A stretch of DNA of 64,000 nucleotides from Methanocaldococcus bathoardescens. GTDB lineage: Archaea; AGJL01; Methanococci; Methanococcales; Methanocaldococcaceae. Shown here piece by piece: positions 1-7,668 of the stretch. Numbering within the stretch: the first letter of the stretch is position 1; the number at the start of each line of letters is the position of its first letter. The stretch spans positions 682,001 through 746,000 of the forward strand of contig NZ_CP009149.1 of the NCBI RefSeq assembly GCF_000739065.1, in the 5' to 3' direction. The notes below the pieces were generated by a model. It did no database searches. It was not told where the DNA came from and saw only the letters and a list, made by a program, of their open reading frames with translations. A program made the translations under genes and the position numbers.

Positions 1-102
1 ACTTTCAACTATCTTTCCATCTTTGACACAAATATCCATTTTTTCTCCATTGACTCCATTTAATGGGTCATAGACAATTCCATTTTTTATTATATATTCC
101 AT
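1..102 (-). CDS. fwdA: Formylmethanofuran dehydrogenase subunit A, N-terminal 34 residues (partial)
   Basis: This is the beginning of a minus-strand gene that continues past the window start. The visible residues start [20 protein letters not shown], the opening beta-strands of an amidohydrolase-type subunit A. FwdA hydrolyses or forms formyl-methanofuran in the first CO2-fixing step of methanogenesis. The ATG at 102 follows a GGTGA sequence, and the gene is 26 bp downstream of fwdD, as expected for a fwd operon running F-G-D-A. Only 102 bases are present, so metal-binding residues cannot be checked. Identification rests on the opening sequence plus operon position. Confidence 0.85.
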   Translation of the reverse strand, partial: MEYIIKNGIVYDPLNGVNGEKMDICVKDGKIVES

Positions 103-128
103 TTTATCACCATTTATTTATATTTGGT

Positions 129-530
129 TTATTCAACTGATTCTATGTATTTTTTCCTCATTAAAGCCCTCATATCTAAGAATTCTTCATCTGTTTTCTC
201 AACTTCAACATAGTAGCCCGGATATCCTTTAAGAGAAGGCATTCCTGTACTGTCAGTTTCTGGTTTAACGACACAGTTAGCCCATGGACCCATTGGTATG
301 AAAACCATTCCTTCTGGCATTCTTTCAGTTGCCTTTTTTACATAAACAACAACTTCACCATATTCTGACTTAACTTTAACTTTATCTCCTTCTTTAACTC
401 CTAATTTTTCCATATCTTCTTCGTTAATATAAATAACCCCAGCTGCCTTAACATACAAATCAAGGTTTTTTCCTGCCTCTATGGCCTCCCCTTGCCATAT
501 TGTTCTTCCAGTGTTTAAGATAAACTTCAT
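129..530 (-). CDS. fwdD: Tungsten formylmethanofuran dehydrogenase subunit D
   Basis: The 133-residue protein is a single molybdopterin-dinucleotide-binding beta-barrel domain (residues about 1-110). It has the typical run GVKEGDKVKVKSEYGEVVVY, followed by a segment rich in Gly and Pro. In Fwd/Fmd complexes this domain completes the pterin-cofactor site of catalytic subunit B, which is not in this window. The ATG at 530 has GGTGA five bases upstream. The gene lies between fwdG (18 bp away) and fwdA (26 bp), so all are probably cotranscribed. The length matches the family. Confidence 0.92.
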   Translation of the reverse strand: MKFILNTGRTIWQGEAIEAGKNLDLYVKAAGVIYINEEDMEKLGVKEGDKVKVKSEYGEVVVYVKKATERMPEGMVFIPMGPWANCVVKPETDSTGMPSLKGYPGYYVEVEKTDEEFLDMRALMRKKYIESVE

Positions 531-548
531 TATCTCACCAATTGTGGT

Positions 549-797
549 TTATTTTCTTTTAAAAACTAATTCTATAGCGTTAACTGGACATGCTTCTATA
601 CAAGCTCCACATCCACCACATAAATCTTGATTAACTACTGTAACTACTCCATTCTCAACTCTAATAACTACTTCATCACTGTATGGCCCTTTACCTCCCC
701 ATGTCTCTGGATGTTTAGCGTTTACTGGGCAAGAGACAACACAGTTTCCACATCCATGACATCTTTCTGGATAAACAACCAACTCATAAGCTTTCAT
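549..797 (-). CDS. fwdG: Formylmethanofuran dehydrogenase subunit G, 2[4Fe-4S] ferredoxin
   Basis: This 82-residue ferredoxin has two complete cluster motifs, CHGCGNCVVSCP near the N-terminus and CGGCGACIEACP near the C-terminus. It should pass electrons between the polyferredoxin FwdF and the Fwd catalytic core. An ATG five codons earlier (812) is possible, but the GGTGAGG ribosome binding site lies between the two ATGs and favours the start at 797. It sits between fwdF and fwdD in the usual order and is probably cotranscribed with them. Confidence 0.9.
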   Translation of the reverse strand: MKAYELVVYPERCHGCGNCVVSCPVNAKHPETWGGKGPYSDEVVIRVENGVVTVVNQDLCGGCGACIEACPVNAIELVFKRK

Positions 798-840
798 TTC
801 CTCACCTTTCAATGATTTTTAATTTTTATATGTTTTTTAT

Positions 841-1908
841 TTATCCCATTAACTTTTCAAATGCCTTTTTCCATGCAATTGCCTTTGGTTCTCTTTCAAA
901 GTTAATTTCTGTTCTCTTAACTTTTATAGCATTAACTGGACATGCCTTAGTACATGCTCCACATAAAACACAGAGGTTTTGATTGACAATAATTCTTGGA
1001 ACTTTTTCTGCCTTGTCTTTTGGTGCTGGGAATTCTAAGGCACTACATGGACATATAGCAACACATGCTCCACAAGCGTTACATGCATCAACATCAATTA
1101 TTAACTCTCCCTTGAATGGCTTCTCAACTTCAATAGCTTCTGCAGGGCAAATGAAAGCACACCATCCACAGGTTACACATGCATCTTTATCAACAACTGT
1201 TTTTCCGTTAATATCATCATATAATTTTGCTTGAGGAATTCTCTTCATCATTGGACACTTGTAACAGATAACTTCAATGGCATCGTGTGGACAAACGAAT
1301 TCACAAACCTTACAGTAGACACACTTATCTCTATCAACGTCGATATCAGTTATTGGTTTTGGATTTGTTGGTGTTGGGTAGTTGTATTTTAAGTTTATAG
1401 CATCTGCTGGACAGTATTCAGCACAAATTCCACACAAAACACATTTCTCTTTGTTTATATTTATTTCACCAATAACGAACTTCTTTCTTTCTGCCAATGT
1501 TCTTTCAACTTCTATTGCTGACTGAGGACAAACCATCTCACACTGCTCACACAAAACACACTTGTCTTGATAAACCTTAATATCTCTCTTAATTTTTGGG
1601 TATCTTTCATCTTCTTTTATTGATTTTCCATTAATTTTTAAGTCCATAGCATCAAATGGACATGCTGAAGCACACATTCCACACAAAACACATTTATCCT
1701 TATCAATATCTAATTTTGGTGCTATTATATCTCCTTTAGCTATAGCTCCTAAAGGTCCCATAGCTATAGCACTTACTGGACAGATATCAGCACAGATACC
1801 ACAACCTACACAGGAATCATCATTCCAAAACAACTCTCTTTTTTCTACTTCCCCATCTCTATATATGGTAAATCCATTTTCATAGACTTCTTTTACTTGC
1901 TCAATCAT
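841..1908 (-). CDS. fwdF: Formylmethanofuran dehydrogenase subunit F, polyferredoxin with eight [4Fe-4S] motifs
   Basis: The 355-residue protein contains eight CxxCxxCxxxCP motifs spaced roughly 35-45 residues apart, from CVGCGICADICP near residue 33 to CVLCGACTKACP near the C-terminus. The family is the electron wire linking the formylmethanofuran dehydrogenase to heterodisulfide reductase or ferredoxin. The ATG at 1908 has a GAGGGAGA ribosome binding site and overlaps the 3' end of the upstream HTH-ferredoxin gene by 8 bp, implying translational coupling. No motif is broken. Confidence 0.93.
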   Translation of the reverse strand: MIEQVKEVYENGFTIYRDGEVEKRELFWNDDSCVGCGICADICPVSAIAMGPLGAIAKGDIIAPKLDIDKDKCVLCGMCASACPFDAMDLKINGKSIKEDERYPKIKRDIKVYQDKCVLCEQCEMVCPQSAIEVERTLAERKKFVIGEININKEKCVLCGICAEYCPADAINLKYNYPTPTNPKPITDIDVDRDKCVYCKVCEFVCPHDAIEVICYKCPMMKRIPQAKLYDDINGKTVVDKDACVTCGWCAFICPAEAIEVEKPFKGELIIDVDACNACGACVAICPCSALEFPAPKDKAEKVPRIIVNQNLCVLCGACTKACPVNAIKVKRTEINFEREPKAIAWKKAFEKLMG

Positions 1909-2449
1909 AATTCTCCCTCACAAATTTTAATGAGTTTGTAGGACATCTGAATATGCAAGATGCACATAGACAGCAGGCATTTTCATCTATGTTAATGGTG
2001 AAATCATCAAGTGTGAGTGCCACACACACCAAACAAGAGCCGCAAGCTATGCAGGAATTTTCATCCCATAAAAGTTTTATGCCATATAGCTCTTTTATTA
2101 AGCTCTTTGCAAGCTCTTTATCATCAGTTAAAGAATGAATGAGCTTAGCTCCATATTTTGGTGGTATCTCTTCAATAATTTTTGCAACATTTAAGATTTT
2201 TTCTTTCGGATACCTTCCAGAGAGATAATGAGAGACAATTGACCTATCACTCTTAATAATTTTTGCTATTTCTCTCTGAATAAGCCCTTTTCTTCTTAAT
2301 TTCATTGCCACTATTGCCTTTATTCCTGAGAGAATATGCTCTGGCATCCTCCCACATGGACATACTTTTAGTTGGATAATTTCATTATATAAAGAATATG
2401 CATAAAGATTAAGTAGAAACTCTTTTATATTAGTGTGTGCTTTGCTCAC
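1901..2449 (-). CDS. HTH and 2[4Fe-4S] ferredoxin fusion at the head of the fwd operon
   Basis: The 182-residue protein joins a helix-turn-helix region (about residues 45-80, including LIQREIAKIIKSDRSIVSHY) to a C-terminal ferredoxin with CIACGSCLVC and CCLCASCIFRCP. Two further cysteines, CPCGRM, precede the HTH. It occupies the fwdH-like first position of the operon and overlaps fwdF by 8 bp. I infer either a redox- or iron-sensing autoregulator or an electron-transfer subunit that kept a DNA-binding fold. The start used is GTG at 2449 with no clear ribosome binding site, so it could be leaderless or start further in. Annotations elsewhere sometimes call this position subunit E or H. Confidence 0.75.
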   Translation of the reverse strand: MSKAHTNIKEFLLNLYAYSLYNEIIQLKVCPCGRMPEHILSGIKAIVAMKLRRKGLIQREIAKIIKSDRSIVSHYLSGRYPKEKILNVAKIIEEIPPKYGAKLIHSLTDDKELAKSLIKELYGIKLLWDENSCIACGSCLVCVALTLDDFTINIDENACCLCASCIFRCPTNSLKFVRENYD

Positions 2450-2477
2450 ATTATTAATTGATAGTTCATCATAAATG

Positions 2478-2515
2478 AATATAAGTTCTATTTTTGGTAG
2501 AAAAGCTTTATATTG
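2478..2515. promoter_or_regulatory. Divergent promoter region between the fwd operon and the HTH regulator
   Basis: The 137-bp gap between divergent genes holds two archaeal TATA-like boxes. TTTATATT at 2507-2514 suits the plus-strand regulator gene and, read as CCAATATAAAGC, also suits the minus strand. TGAATATAAG at 2478-2487 reads CTTATATTCA on the minus strand. Such crowding would let the two promoters interfere. Assigned by sequence only; start sites are unknown. Confidence 0.4.
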
Positions 2516-2598
2516 GTAAAGTTAATAATATAAAAAATACAAACCGTAAAAAATAAATATTATGAGGATTTAGATTAGAAGGTTCTATGGTGATGAGT

Positions 2599-3546
2599 AT
2601 GAGAGAGATTTTAATATCCGAATGTATAGAATTATTAAGGGCTCATAAATTTACAGTTTCAAAACCATTAGGTAGAAGTTGCTTTGATATGGTTGCAAGT
2701 AGGGATGATATTAGATTGATTTTAAAGATTTTAAAAAATATTGATAGTTTGAGTAGAGAGCAGTCAAAAGAGTTGAAGAAGATTAGTAAAATATTACATG
2801 GAACTCCTCTAATAATAGGAATTAGGACAAGAAACGCCCCTATGGAGCATGGGGTTGTTTATGACAGATACAATATAAAAGCAGTAACCTTTGAAACGTT
2901 TAGGGATTATTTAGAAGGAAGCCCCCCAGTGGTTTATGCAAATAGAGGTGGATTCTTTGTAAAGATAGATGGAAAGGTTTTGAAAGAAGTTAGAGAAGCT
3001 ATGGGAATATCTGTTGGAAAATTGGCAGAGATTGCAGGTGTTTCAAGAAAGGCAATCTATAAATATGAGACGCAGATGGCAAATCCTTCGGTTGATGTAG
3101 CTATAAAAATTGAAGAGTTCTTAGATGTACCATTAGTTAAAGGCATTGATTTATTTGAACCTGTTAATGATGAAGATGTTGAAAATAAATTAGAGAATTT
3201 AGAAGATTTTAAGAAAGAGGCGATAAATTTTCTAAACGAATTAGGGTTTAAATCATTTGTTGTTGAAAAAGCTCCATTTGATGCTGTAGCTGAGAAGGAT
3301 ATGGATAACAATCTAAATATCCTATTAACAAATATTGAAGAAAAAGGTAGTGAAGAAGTAAAGAGAAAGGCGTTATTTGTTAGAGAATTATCAAGGTTAT
3401 TGGATGGATATTCACTATTAATATTGGAAGAAAAAGAGAAGGAATATAAAAATCTGCCTGTTGTTAGTATTGAAGAGTTAAAAAAGATGGATGATGCTCT
3501 TGAGTTAATTGAACACATAAAATCCATGTTAAGAGATATAAAATAA
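2599..3546 (+). CDS. Archaeal HTH-type transcriptional regulator (COG1395-like)
   Basis: The protein has about 315 residues. It has an N-terminal nuclease-like alpha/beta region (CFDMVASRDDIRLILKILKN), a central Cro/Xre-type helix-turn-helix at about residues 125-180 (SVGKLAEIAGVSRKAIYKYE) and a second alpha/beta segment that repeats the N-terminal fold. This layout is characteristic of a conserved archaeal family of putative regulators. In-frame ATGs exist at 2587, 2593 and 2599; the GGTGAT at 2589-2594 makes 2599 the best start. It diverges from the fwd operon and could regulate it, but no direct evidence is visible. Confidence 0.8.
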   Translation: MREILISECIELLRAHKFTVSKPLGRSCFDMVASRDDIRLILKILKNIDSLSREQSKELKKISKILHGTPLIIGIRTRNAPMEHGVVYDRYNIKAVTFETFRDYLEGSPPVVYANRGGFFVKIDGKVLKEVREAMGISVGKLAEIAGVSRKAIYKYETQMANPSVDVAIKIEEFLDVPLVKGIDLFEPVNDEDVENKLENLEDFKKEAINFLNELGFKSFVVEKAPFDAVAEKDMDNNLNILLTNIEEKGSEEVKRKALFVRELSRLLDGYSLLILEEKEKEYKNLPVVSIEELKKMDDALELIEHIKSMLRDIK

Positions 3547-3561
3547 TGTCTATAAAAATCT

Positions 3562-4050
3562 TCAATCTAAAGATTGGCTATATTTCCACTTGTTAACTTC
3601 ATAAAATACAACCAACGATTCTCCAAATAGTATTCCAAAAATACTGGCTGGAAGATATACAGCACTAAATACTATTATTGACATTGTTACTTTGTCAAAT
3701 AATAGAACACTTGTAATTATTGCACAAGCTACTGAAATTGAAAATATCGCTATCATTAAAATTTTCACATATTTCATTCTTTGTTCCAGATCTACTACAA
3801 CATACATCCCGTTATCATATTTAAGGAAGGTATCCACTTTCTTTTTAGAATACCTTGCACCAAATAAAATTCCCAAACAAAATGAGGTAATATAAAACTG
3901 GATTGTATATACGTTAAATTGTATATTAACATTAAAAAATTTGCCCATATACATTACAAAAATTCCCATTATTAGAGCAAATATTGGATATAGTATAAAA
4001 CCACTAAGGACATATTTATAAAATGTCGATAATGGCATTTTGAATTTCAT
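3562..4050 (-). CDS. Four-helix membrane protein of unknown function
   Basis: This 162-residue protein has about four hydrophobic helices, at residues 10-35, 47-65, 95-117 and 123-147, with a Lys/Asp-containing loop between helices 2 and 3. I do not recognise a family. A GTG at 4062 is in frame but is itself part of the GGTGA ribosome binding site, so the ATG at 4050 is the likelier start. It converges with the HTH regulator (15-bp gap). It lies just downstream of the broken antitoxin-like gene on the same strand, and might once have been cotranscribed with it. Confidence 0.7.
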   Translation of the reverse strand: MKFKMPLSTFYKYVLSGFILYPIFALIMGIFVMYMGKFFNVNIQFNVYTIQFYITSFCLGILFGARYSKKKVDTFLKYDNGMYVVVDLEQRMKYVKILMIAIFSISVACAIITSVLLFDKVTMSIIVFSAVYLPASIFGILFGESLVVFYEVNKWKYSQSLD

Positions 4051-4219
4051 AATATTATTCACCTAAAAAATTCTTCTTGGAATTTTTAGATAAAATTTTT
4101 AAATATTGATTATTTCACTATTATAACAATTTTTTAGCTATTTCTAAATCAGACTCTTCTCATCCTCAACCTCTTCCATAGCTTTTAAAAGCCCATAATC
4201 TAATAACAACTCTTCAATT

Positions 4220-4226
4220 TTTTTAA
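4220..4226. repeat. Left target-site duplication of the insertion sequence
   Basis: TTTTTAA, repeated exactly at 5382-5388 on the other side of the element. The repeat was part of codons for Phe-Lys-Lys-Ile in the interrupted minus-strand gene. Confidence 0.85.
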
Positions 4227-4317
4227 CTGATACTGTGATTTAACAATATTATCTTTAAAATCGAAAAATAGAAATAGGTAGTAGTTAAATATCTCGTTAA
4301 AAAACGGTGCATCCAAT

Positions 4318-5369
4318 ATGCTATCTGCACTTAATAATATACTCACTAATTCTATAAATAGTTTAGGATTTAACTGTTCGGAAGAATTATCCAAGTTTGC
4401 GTTAGTTAGAACATTAACGCCGATAAAAACCATCAAAGCATTTTCAGAGAATATTTCAAAAATCCACAGAACAACCCTCGTTAAAAACTTGCAAAAATTC
4501 TCCGAAGAAGAGTTTTACTTATACACTCAATTATTAAACCTTCCCGACATTTTGAACGACAATAGATTTAAATACACTGCAATAATCGATTCAACATTAT
4601 TAAGAAGATGGAGTGAAAACGTTTATGGTTGTAGTATTAGATACAATTACATCGAAAATCATAGCAAACTATATCAAGAGCAAATAAACTGCTGTATCTA
4701 TCACGAAAAAAAGGGATTTATACTATTCACACTACAATAAAACCACTTAACAAAAAATCCACAAACATATTTATTGAAATCATCAAATTCTTATCCCGAA
4801 CTAATATCAGGAGGGTTATGGGAGACACTTTTATCACAACAAAGAAAATTCTAAAGAAGTGTAAGGAATTAGGAATCGAATACATTGGCAAACTTAGGAA
4901 AAACATTATAATCGAGTTTTTCGGTAAGAAGGTTAAAGTGGAAGAGTTGTTCGAAAAGGATTTTCAAAATAGAAAGTCCAAATTAAGGACGATTAATAAA
5001 GTAGAGTTCAAATTATCCGATAGAATTGTAAATATTCCAAATGTTGGTAGGGTTAAAATCGTTGCAGTGCTAATGGAAAATCAGAAAAAACCTAAGTACT
5101 TGGTCTCTACAAACTATAAAAAGAAGATAGAGAATATTATAATCGAGTATATGAAGAGACCAAAGATAGAAGAAAAACATAAAAGGGATAAATCGATTTT
5201 AGAAGTTGAAGGGAATTACTTAACATCTGAAAAAAGTAATATCGGATTCATTAGACTTATGGCGATAGTCTCAAACTGCATCGAATACTTAAGCTACAAA
5301 TATGGGCTATCGTTTTATGAAGTTGTTAAAGAGTGTTGTAAAGAACTAATAAAGAAAGGAATACCATAA
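4318..5369 (+). CDS. DDE transposase in two frames, probably joined by -1 frameshifting
   Basis: The upstream frame (4318-4740) ends after 140 codons and contains the first likely catalytic Asp in YTAIIDSTLLRRW. The downstream frame contains GDTFITTKKILKKC and GIEYIGKLRKN, like the second-Asp region of IS4-type enzymes, and IEEKHKRDKS, like the final Glu helix. The two frames overlap, and a -1 slip at A_AAA_AAG (4707-4713) would give one 350-residue protein. The start ATG has GGTG eight bases upstream. Without the slip neither half has a full triad. A simple one-base deletion in the seven-A run would look the same. Confidence 0.75.
4707..4713 (+). promoter_or_regulatory. Candidate -1 ribosomal frameshift site in the transposase gene
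   Basis: In the upstream reading frame the codons are GAA AAA AAG GGA, so the heptamer A AAA AAG is in the exact phase needed for tandem tRNA slippage. After slipping, translation continues GGG ATT TAT into the downstream transposase frame. A_AAA_AAG is a known slippery site in bacterial insertion sequences. I see no strong stem-loop just downstream. Confidence 0.5.
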
Positions 5370-5381
5370 CCACACTGTCAG

Positions 5382-5388
5382 TTTTTAA
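5382..5388. repeat. Right target-site duplication of the insertion sequence
   Basis: TTTTTAA, identical to 4220-4226. Collapsing the pair to one copy gives a continuous antitoxin-like reading frame. Confidence 0.85.
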
Positions 5389-5548
5389 ATGTCTTATAAT
5401 CTAAAATAACTCCTTTGATATTTCCTTTTTCATCAGTAATATATGATTGAACAATATTCATCCAAAACCACCATCAATATTTACTTTTACTTTATGTATA
5501 AATTAAATAAAATAGATAAAATTTTTAAAATTCGAAAAATAATGAGAT

Positions 5549-6202
5549 TTATAAATCTAATGGCTCACCAATCTTTGGAACTATAACCTCAACTCCCAAT
5601 GCTTCTGCTTTTTTTACAAACTCATTTACATCAACTTCAATTAATGGGAAAGTGTTGTAGTGCATTGGAATAACTATTTCTGGATATATTAGCTCAATAG
5701 CTACTAACGCCTCATCTATTCCCATTGTATATCTTCCACCTATTGGCAATAAAGCTATTTGTGGGGCATAAATCTCTCCAATTAGTTCCATATCTCCAAA
5801 TAAACCAGTATCTCCTGCATGATACACTCTATCATTTATAATAAATCCAGCAGCAACTCCCCCACTTATATTTGGTGCTATATCTGATGAGTGTTCTGCT
5901 TTAACCATTGTTAATTTTGCTCCATTTATTTCAATAGTTCCTCCAATGTTCATTCCTTCTGCACAAACTCCTCTTTCTGATAAATAGACACTAATCTCAT
6001 GGTTCGTTACTACTGGAACATTGTAGGTTTTAGCTAACTCTTCAGCATTTCCTAAGTGATCTGCATGGCCATGAGTTACTGCTATTACATCAACTCCATT
6101 CATTATCTCATCATAAGGCAAATTACATAAAGGATTTGGAACAAATGGGTCTATTAAAACATTATCTACTTTAAAGCATGCATGTCCATACCATGTTATC
6201 AT
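5549..6202 (-). CDS. UPF0173 metallo-beta-lactamase-fold hydrolase
   Basis: The protein has 217 residues with the metal-binding THGHADHLG motif near residue 50. Later conserved pieces include VTNHE, AEHSSD, YHAGDTGLF and IPMHYNTF, which make up a full two-metal site. It belongs to the UPF0173 group of metal-dependent hydrolases found across archaea; the substrate is unknown. Earlier in-frame starts back to 6274 exist, but GGAGGTGGG lies just before the ATG at 6202. It diverges from the phosphoesterase gene. Confidence 0.85.
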   Translation of the reverse strand: MITWYGHACFKVDNVLIDPFVPNPLCNLPYDEIMNGVDVIAVTHGHADHLGNAEELAKTYNVPVVTNHEISVYLSERGVCAEGMNIGGTIEINGAKLTMVKAEHSSDIAPNISGGVAAGFIINDRVYHAGDTGLFGDMELIGEIYAPQIALLPIGGRYTMGIDEALVAIELIYPEIVIPMHYNTFPLIEVDVNEFVKKAEALGVEVIVPKIGEPLDL

Positions 6203-6357
6203 GCTCCCACCTCCACATAATAATTTTAATGTTAAGCTATTTAAATTTTTATTATGTGTGGAAAATTTTCTCAATCTGATAAAAGTGGTTTATGGATGCT
6301 TAAAAAATTAAACTAAAAATTTCAAAAGCTTAAAAAATAAGATAAAATGGTGAAATT

Positions 6358-7002
6358 ATGAAAATTGTAGGAATTACTGATTTGCATGGAAAACTTCCTC
6401 CAGCAGTTAGAGAATTTAAAGATTTTGCTGATGTTTTGGTTGTTTGTGGGGATATAACACACTTTGGTAAAGGGATTGAAGTTATAGAGAAATTAGCTGA
6501 GTTATCAGATTATATGGAAGTTCTATGCGTTCCAGGAAATTGTGATACTAAAGAAGTTATAGATGAGTTAAATAGCTTTAGATTAAATATAGATGGAAAA
6601 GTGAAAAAGATAGACAATATAAATTTTGTTGGAATAGGGGGAAGTAATAAAACTCCCTTTAACACTCCAAATGAATACACTGAAGAAGAGATATATAATA
6701 AGCTTATAAATGTGGCTAAAAACTTAAAAAACATATTTTTAGTTAGCCATGCTCCTCCATACAATACAATGGCTGATATTGTTGATTTAGACAAAGATAT
6801 TCACGTTGGAAGTAAAAGCATTAGAAAGATAATTGAAGATTTTAACGAAAATATAATATTCTGTGCTTGCGGACATATTCATGAAAGCAGATGTATAGAC
6901 AAAATTGGAAAAACAATAGTTGTAAATCCATCTCCAAAAAGTTATTTTGTTTATAACACAAAAAAGAATATGGTTGTTTTAGAAGATTTCGCAGGGCTTT
7001 AA
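6358..7002 (+). CDS. Calcineurin-like metallophosphoesterase
   Basis: All motifs of the metallophosphoesterase fold are present in 214 residues: DLHG (about residue 8), GDITHFG, GNCDT, SHAPPY and GHIHE (about residue 178). These supply the two-metal centre. The family splits phosphomonoesters or phosphodiesters; the substrate cannot be told from sequence. The ATG at 6358 follows GGTGAAATT. It ends converging with the surface protein gene, with a 4-bp overlap. Confidence 0.85.
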   Translation: MKIVGITDLHGKLPPAVREFKDFADVLVVCGDITHFGKGIEVIEKLAELSDYMEVLCVPGNCDTKEVIDELNSFRLNIDGKVKKIDNINFVGIGGSNKTPFNTPNEYTEEEIYNKLINVAKNLKNIFLVSHAPPYNTMADIVDLDKDIHVGSKSIRKIIEDFNENIIFCACGHIHESRCIDKIGKTIVVNPSPKSYFVYNTKKNMVVLEDFAGL

Positions 7003-7505
7003 GTTAAATTTTTTGATTTTCTATATAGGATATAGGTAAAGAAAGCAGTTGTAATTAAATAAACGTTTAATGGGATTGGAGCTTTTGTTGATGAAGGTGA
7101 TGATGAAGGTGAACTAAAGTCGTAGGTTATTGGTGTAATTTTTAAGTATATACCATAACTTGTACTTTTATAATTAAAGCTATCTCCTTCAATGGAAACA
7201 TTTACAATTATATTACCATCAGAAGTTTTATAGGTATGAGCATATCCTGCATTAGTATCAGGATTAGAAGGAGGAGTATAATTTATAATTATATGGACAT
7301 TTCCATTAGTTTTATTATCATAGAATTGCTTTCCCTTAGGTATTATTTTATGATATAAAACTTCTCCACTGCTTGCATTTTTTATAGTAATGTTATATGC
7401 ATTAGTTTCTGCAAAACTCTCTGACATTAATCCCAAAAATGCAGTTAATATTAGAATAGTGTATATACTTATGTTAATATTAGAATAGTGTATAGGAACT
7501 CGCAT
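6999..7505 (-). CDS. Predicted secreted, membrane-anchored surface protein
   Basis: The 168-residue protein has a hydrophobic N-terminal segment (about residues 12-30, ending SFAE) that looks like a signal peptide. A beta-rich extracellular part carries several N-x-S/T sites, followed by a Ser/Pro linker (SSPSSSPSSTKAP) and a C-terminal membrane helix with basic tail YRKSKN. That is the usual plan of an archaeal cell-surface protein. No family recognised. The start at 7505 has a strong GAGGAGGG ribosome binding site. A 29-bp tandem duplication lies inside the signal-peptide codons. Confidence 0.7.
   Translation of the reverse strand: MRVPIHYSNINISIYTILILTAFLGLMSESFAETNAYNITIKNASSGEVLYHKIIPKGKQFYDNKTNGNVHIIINYTPPSNPDTNAGYAHTYKTSDGNIIVNVSIEGDSFNYKSTSYGIYLKITPITYDFSSPSSSPSSTKAPIPLNVYLITTAFFTYILYRKSKNLT
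7444..7494. repeat. Tandem duplication inside the signal-peptide coding region
   Basis: GTTAATATTAGAATAGTGTA (plus TA) occurs at 7444-7465 and again at 7473-7494, an offset of 29 bp. Because 29 is not a multiple of three, the two copies are read in different frames of the minus-strand gene, giving YSNINI and then YTILIL. Confidence 0.85.
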
Positions 7506-7668
7506 GTTCCCTCCTCACAAATATAATAAATCCAAATTTAAAAAACTTATGTTATTGAAGTATATAAAAATATTTCCATTTGGATTTAGAACTTAAACTT
7601 AAATATAAAAATAAAAATTCGTCAAAGAAATATTAAAAATATTGTAGATTTAACACTAATATTTTTAA

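Larger units (their letters stand above)
4227..5381 (+). mobile_element. Complete insertion sequence with DDE transposase, 1155 bp
   Basis: The ends are imperfect inverted repeats: CTGATACTGTGATT on the left and, read inward, CTGACAGTGTGGTT on the right. A perfect 7-bp direct repeat TTTTTAA flanks them (4220-4226 and 5382-5388). Deleting the element plus one repeat restores an antitoxin-like reading frame, which fixes the borders independently. The element carries one transposase encoded in two overlapping frames. The family looks IS4-like from the transposase; I cannot name the exact group. Confidence 0.88.
4121..5461 (-). pseudogene. Small antitoxin-like gene disrupted by an insertion sequence
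   Basis: Two minus-strand pieces flank the insertion sequence. The 5' piece (5461-5389) starts with ATG behind GGTGGT and encodes MNIVQSYITDEKGNIKGVIL and then DYKTF. The 3' piece (4226-4144) encodes KKIEELLLDYGLLKAMEEVE and a few more residues. Removing the element and one 7-bp duplication joins them in frame to a 51-residue protein. The style (ITDEKGN..GVILDY..F..IEELL) resembles type II antitoxins of the RelB/Phd kind common in methanogens. A further frameshift near 4155 hides a tail reading SDLEIAKKLL that ends at 4121. No toxin gene follows; the next gene is a membrane protein. The antitoxin assignment is inference. Confidence 0.7.

Noticed and set aside
983-1234. Plus-strand open frames opposite fwdF and the HTH-ferredoxin gene
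   Set aside because: They are the antisense of cysteine-rich motifs, lack ribosome binding sites and match no family; the minus-strand genes explain the region.
4200-4436. Minus-strand 78-codon frame across the left end of the insertion sequence
   Set aside because: It crosses the element border and is antisense to the transposase N-terminus; no start signal is present.
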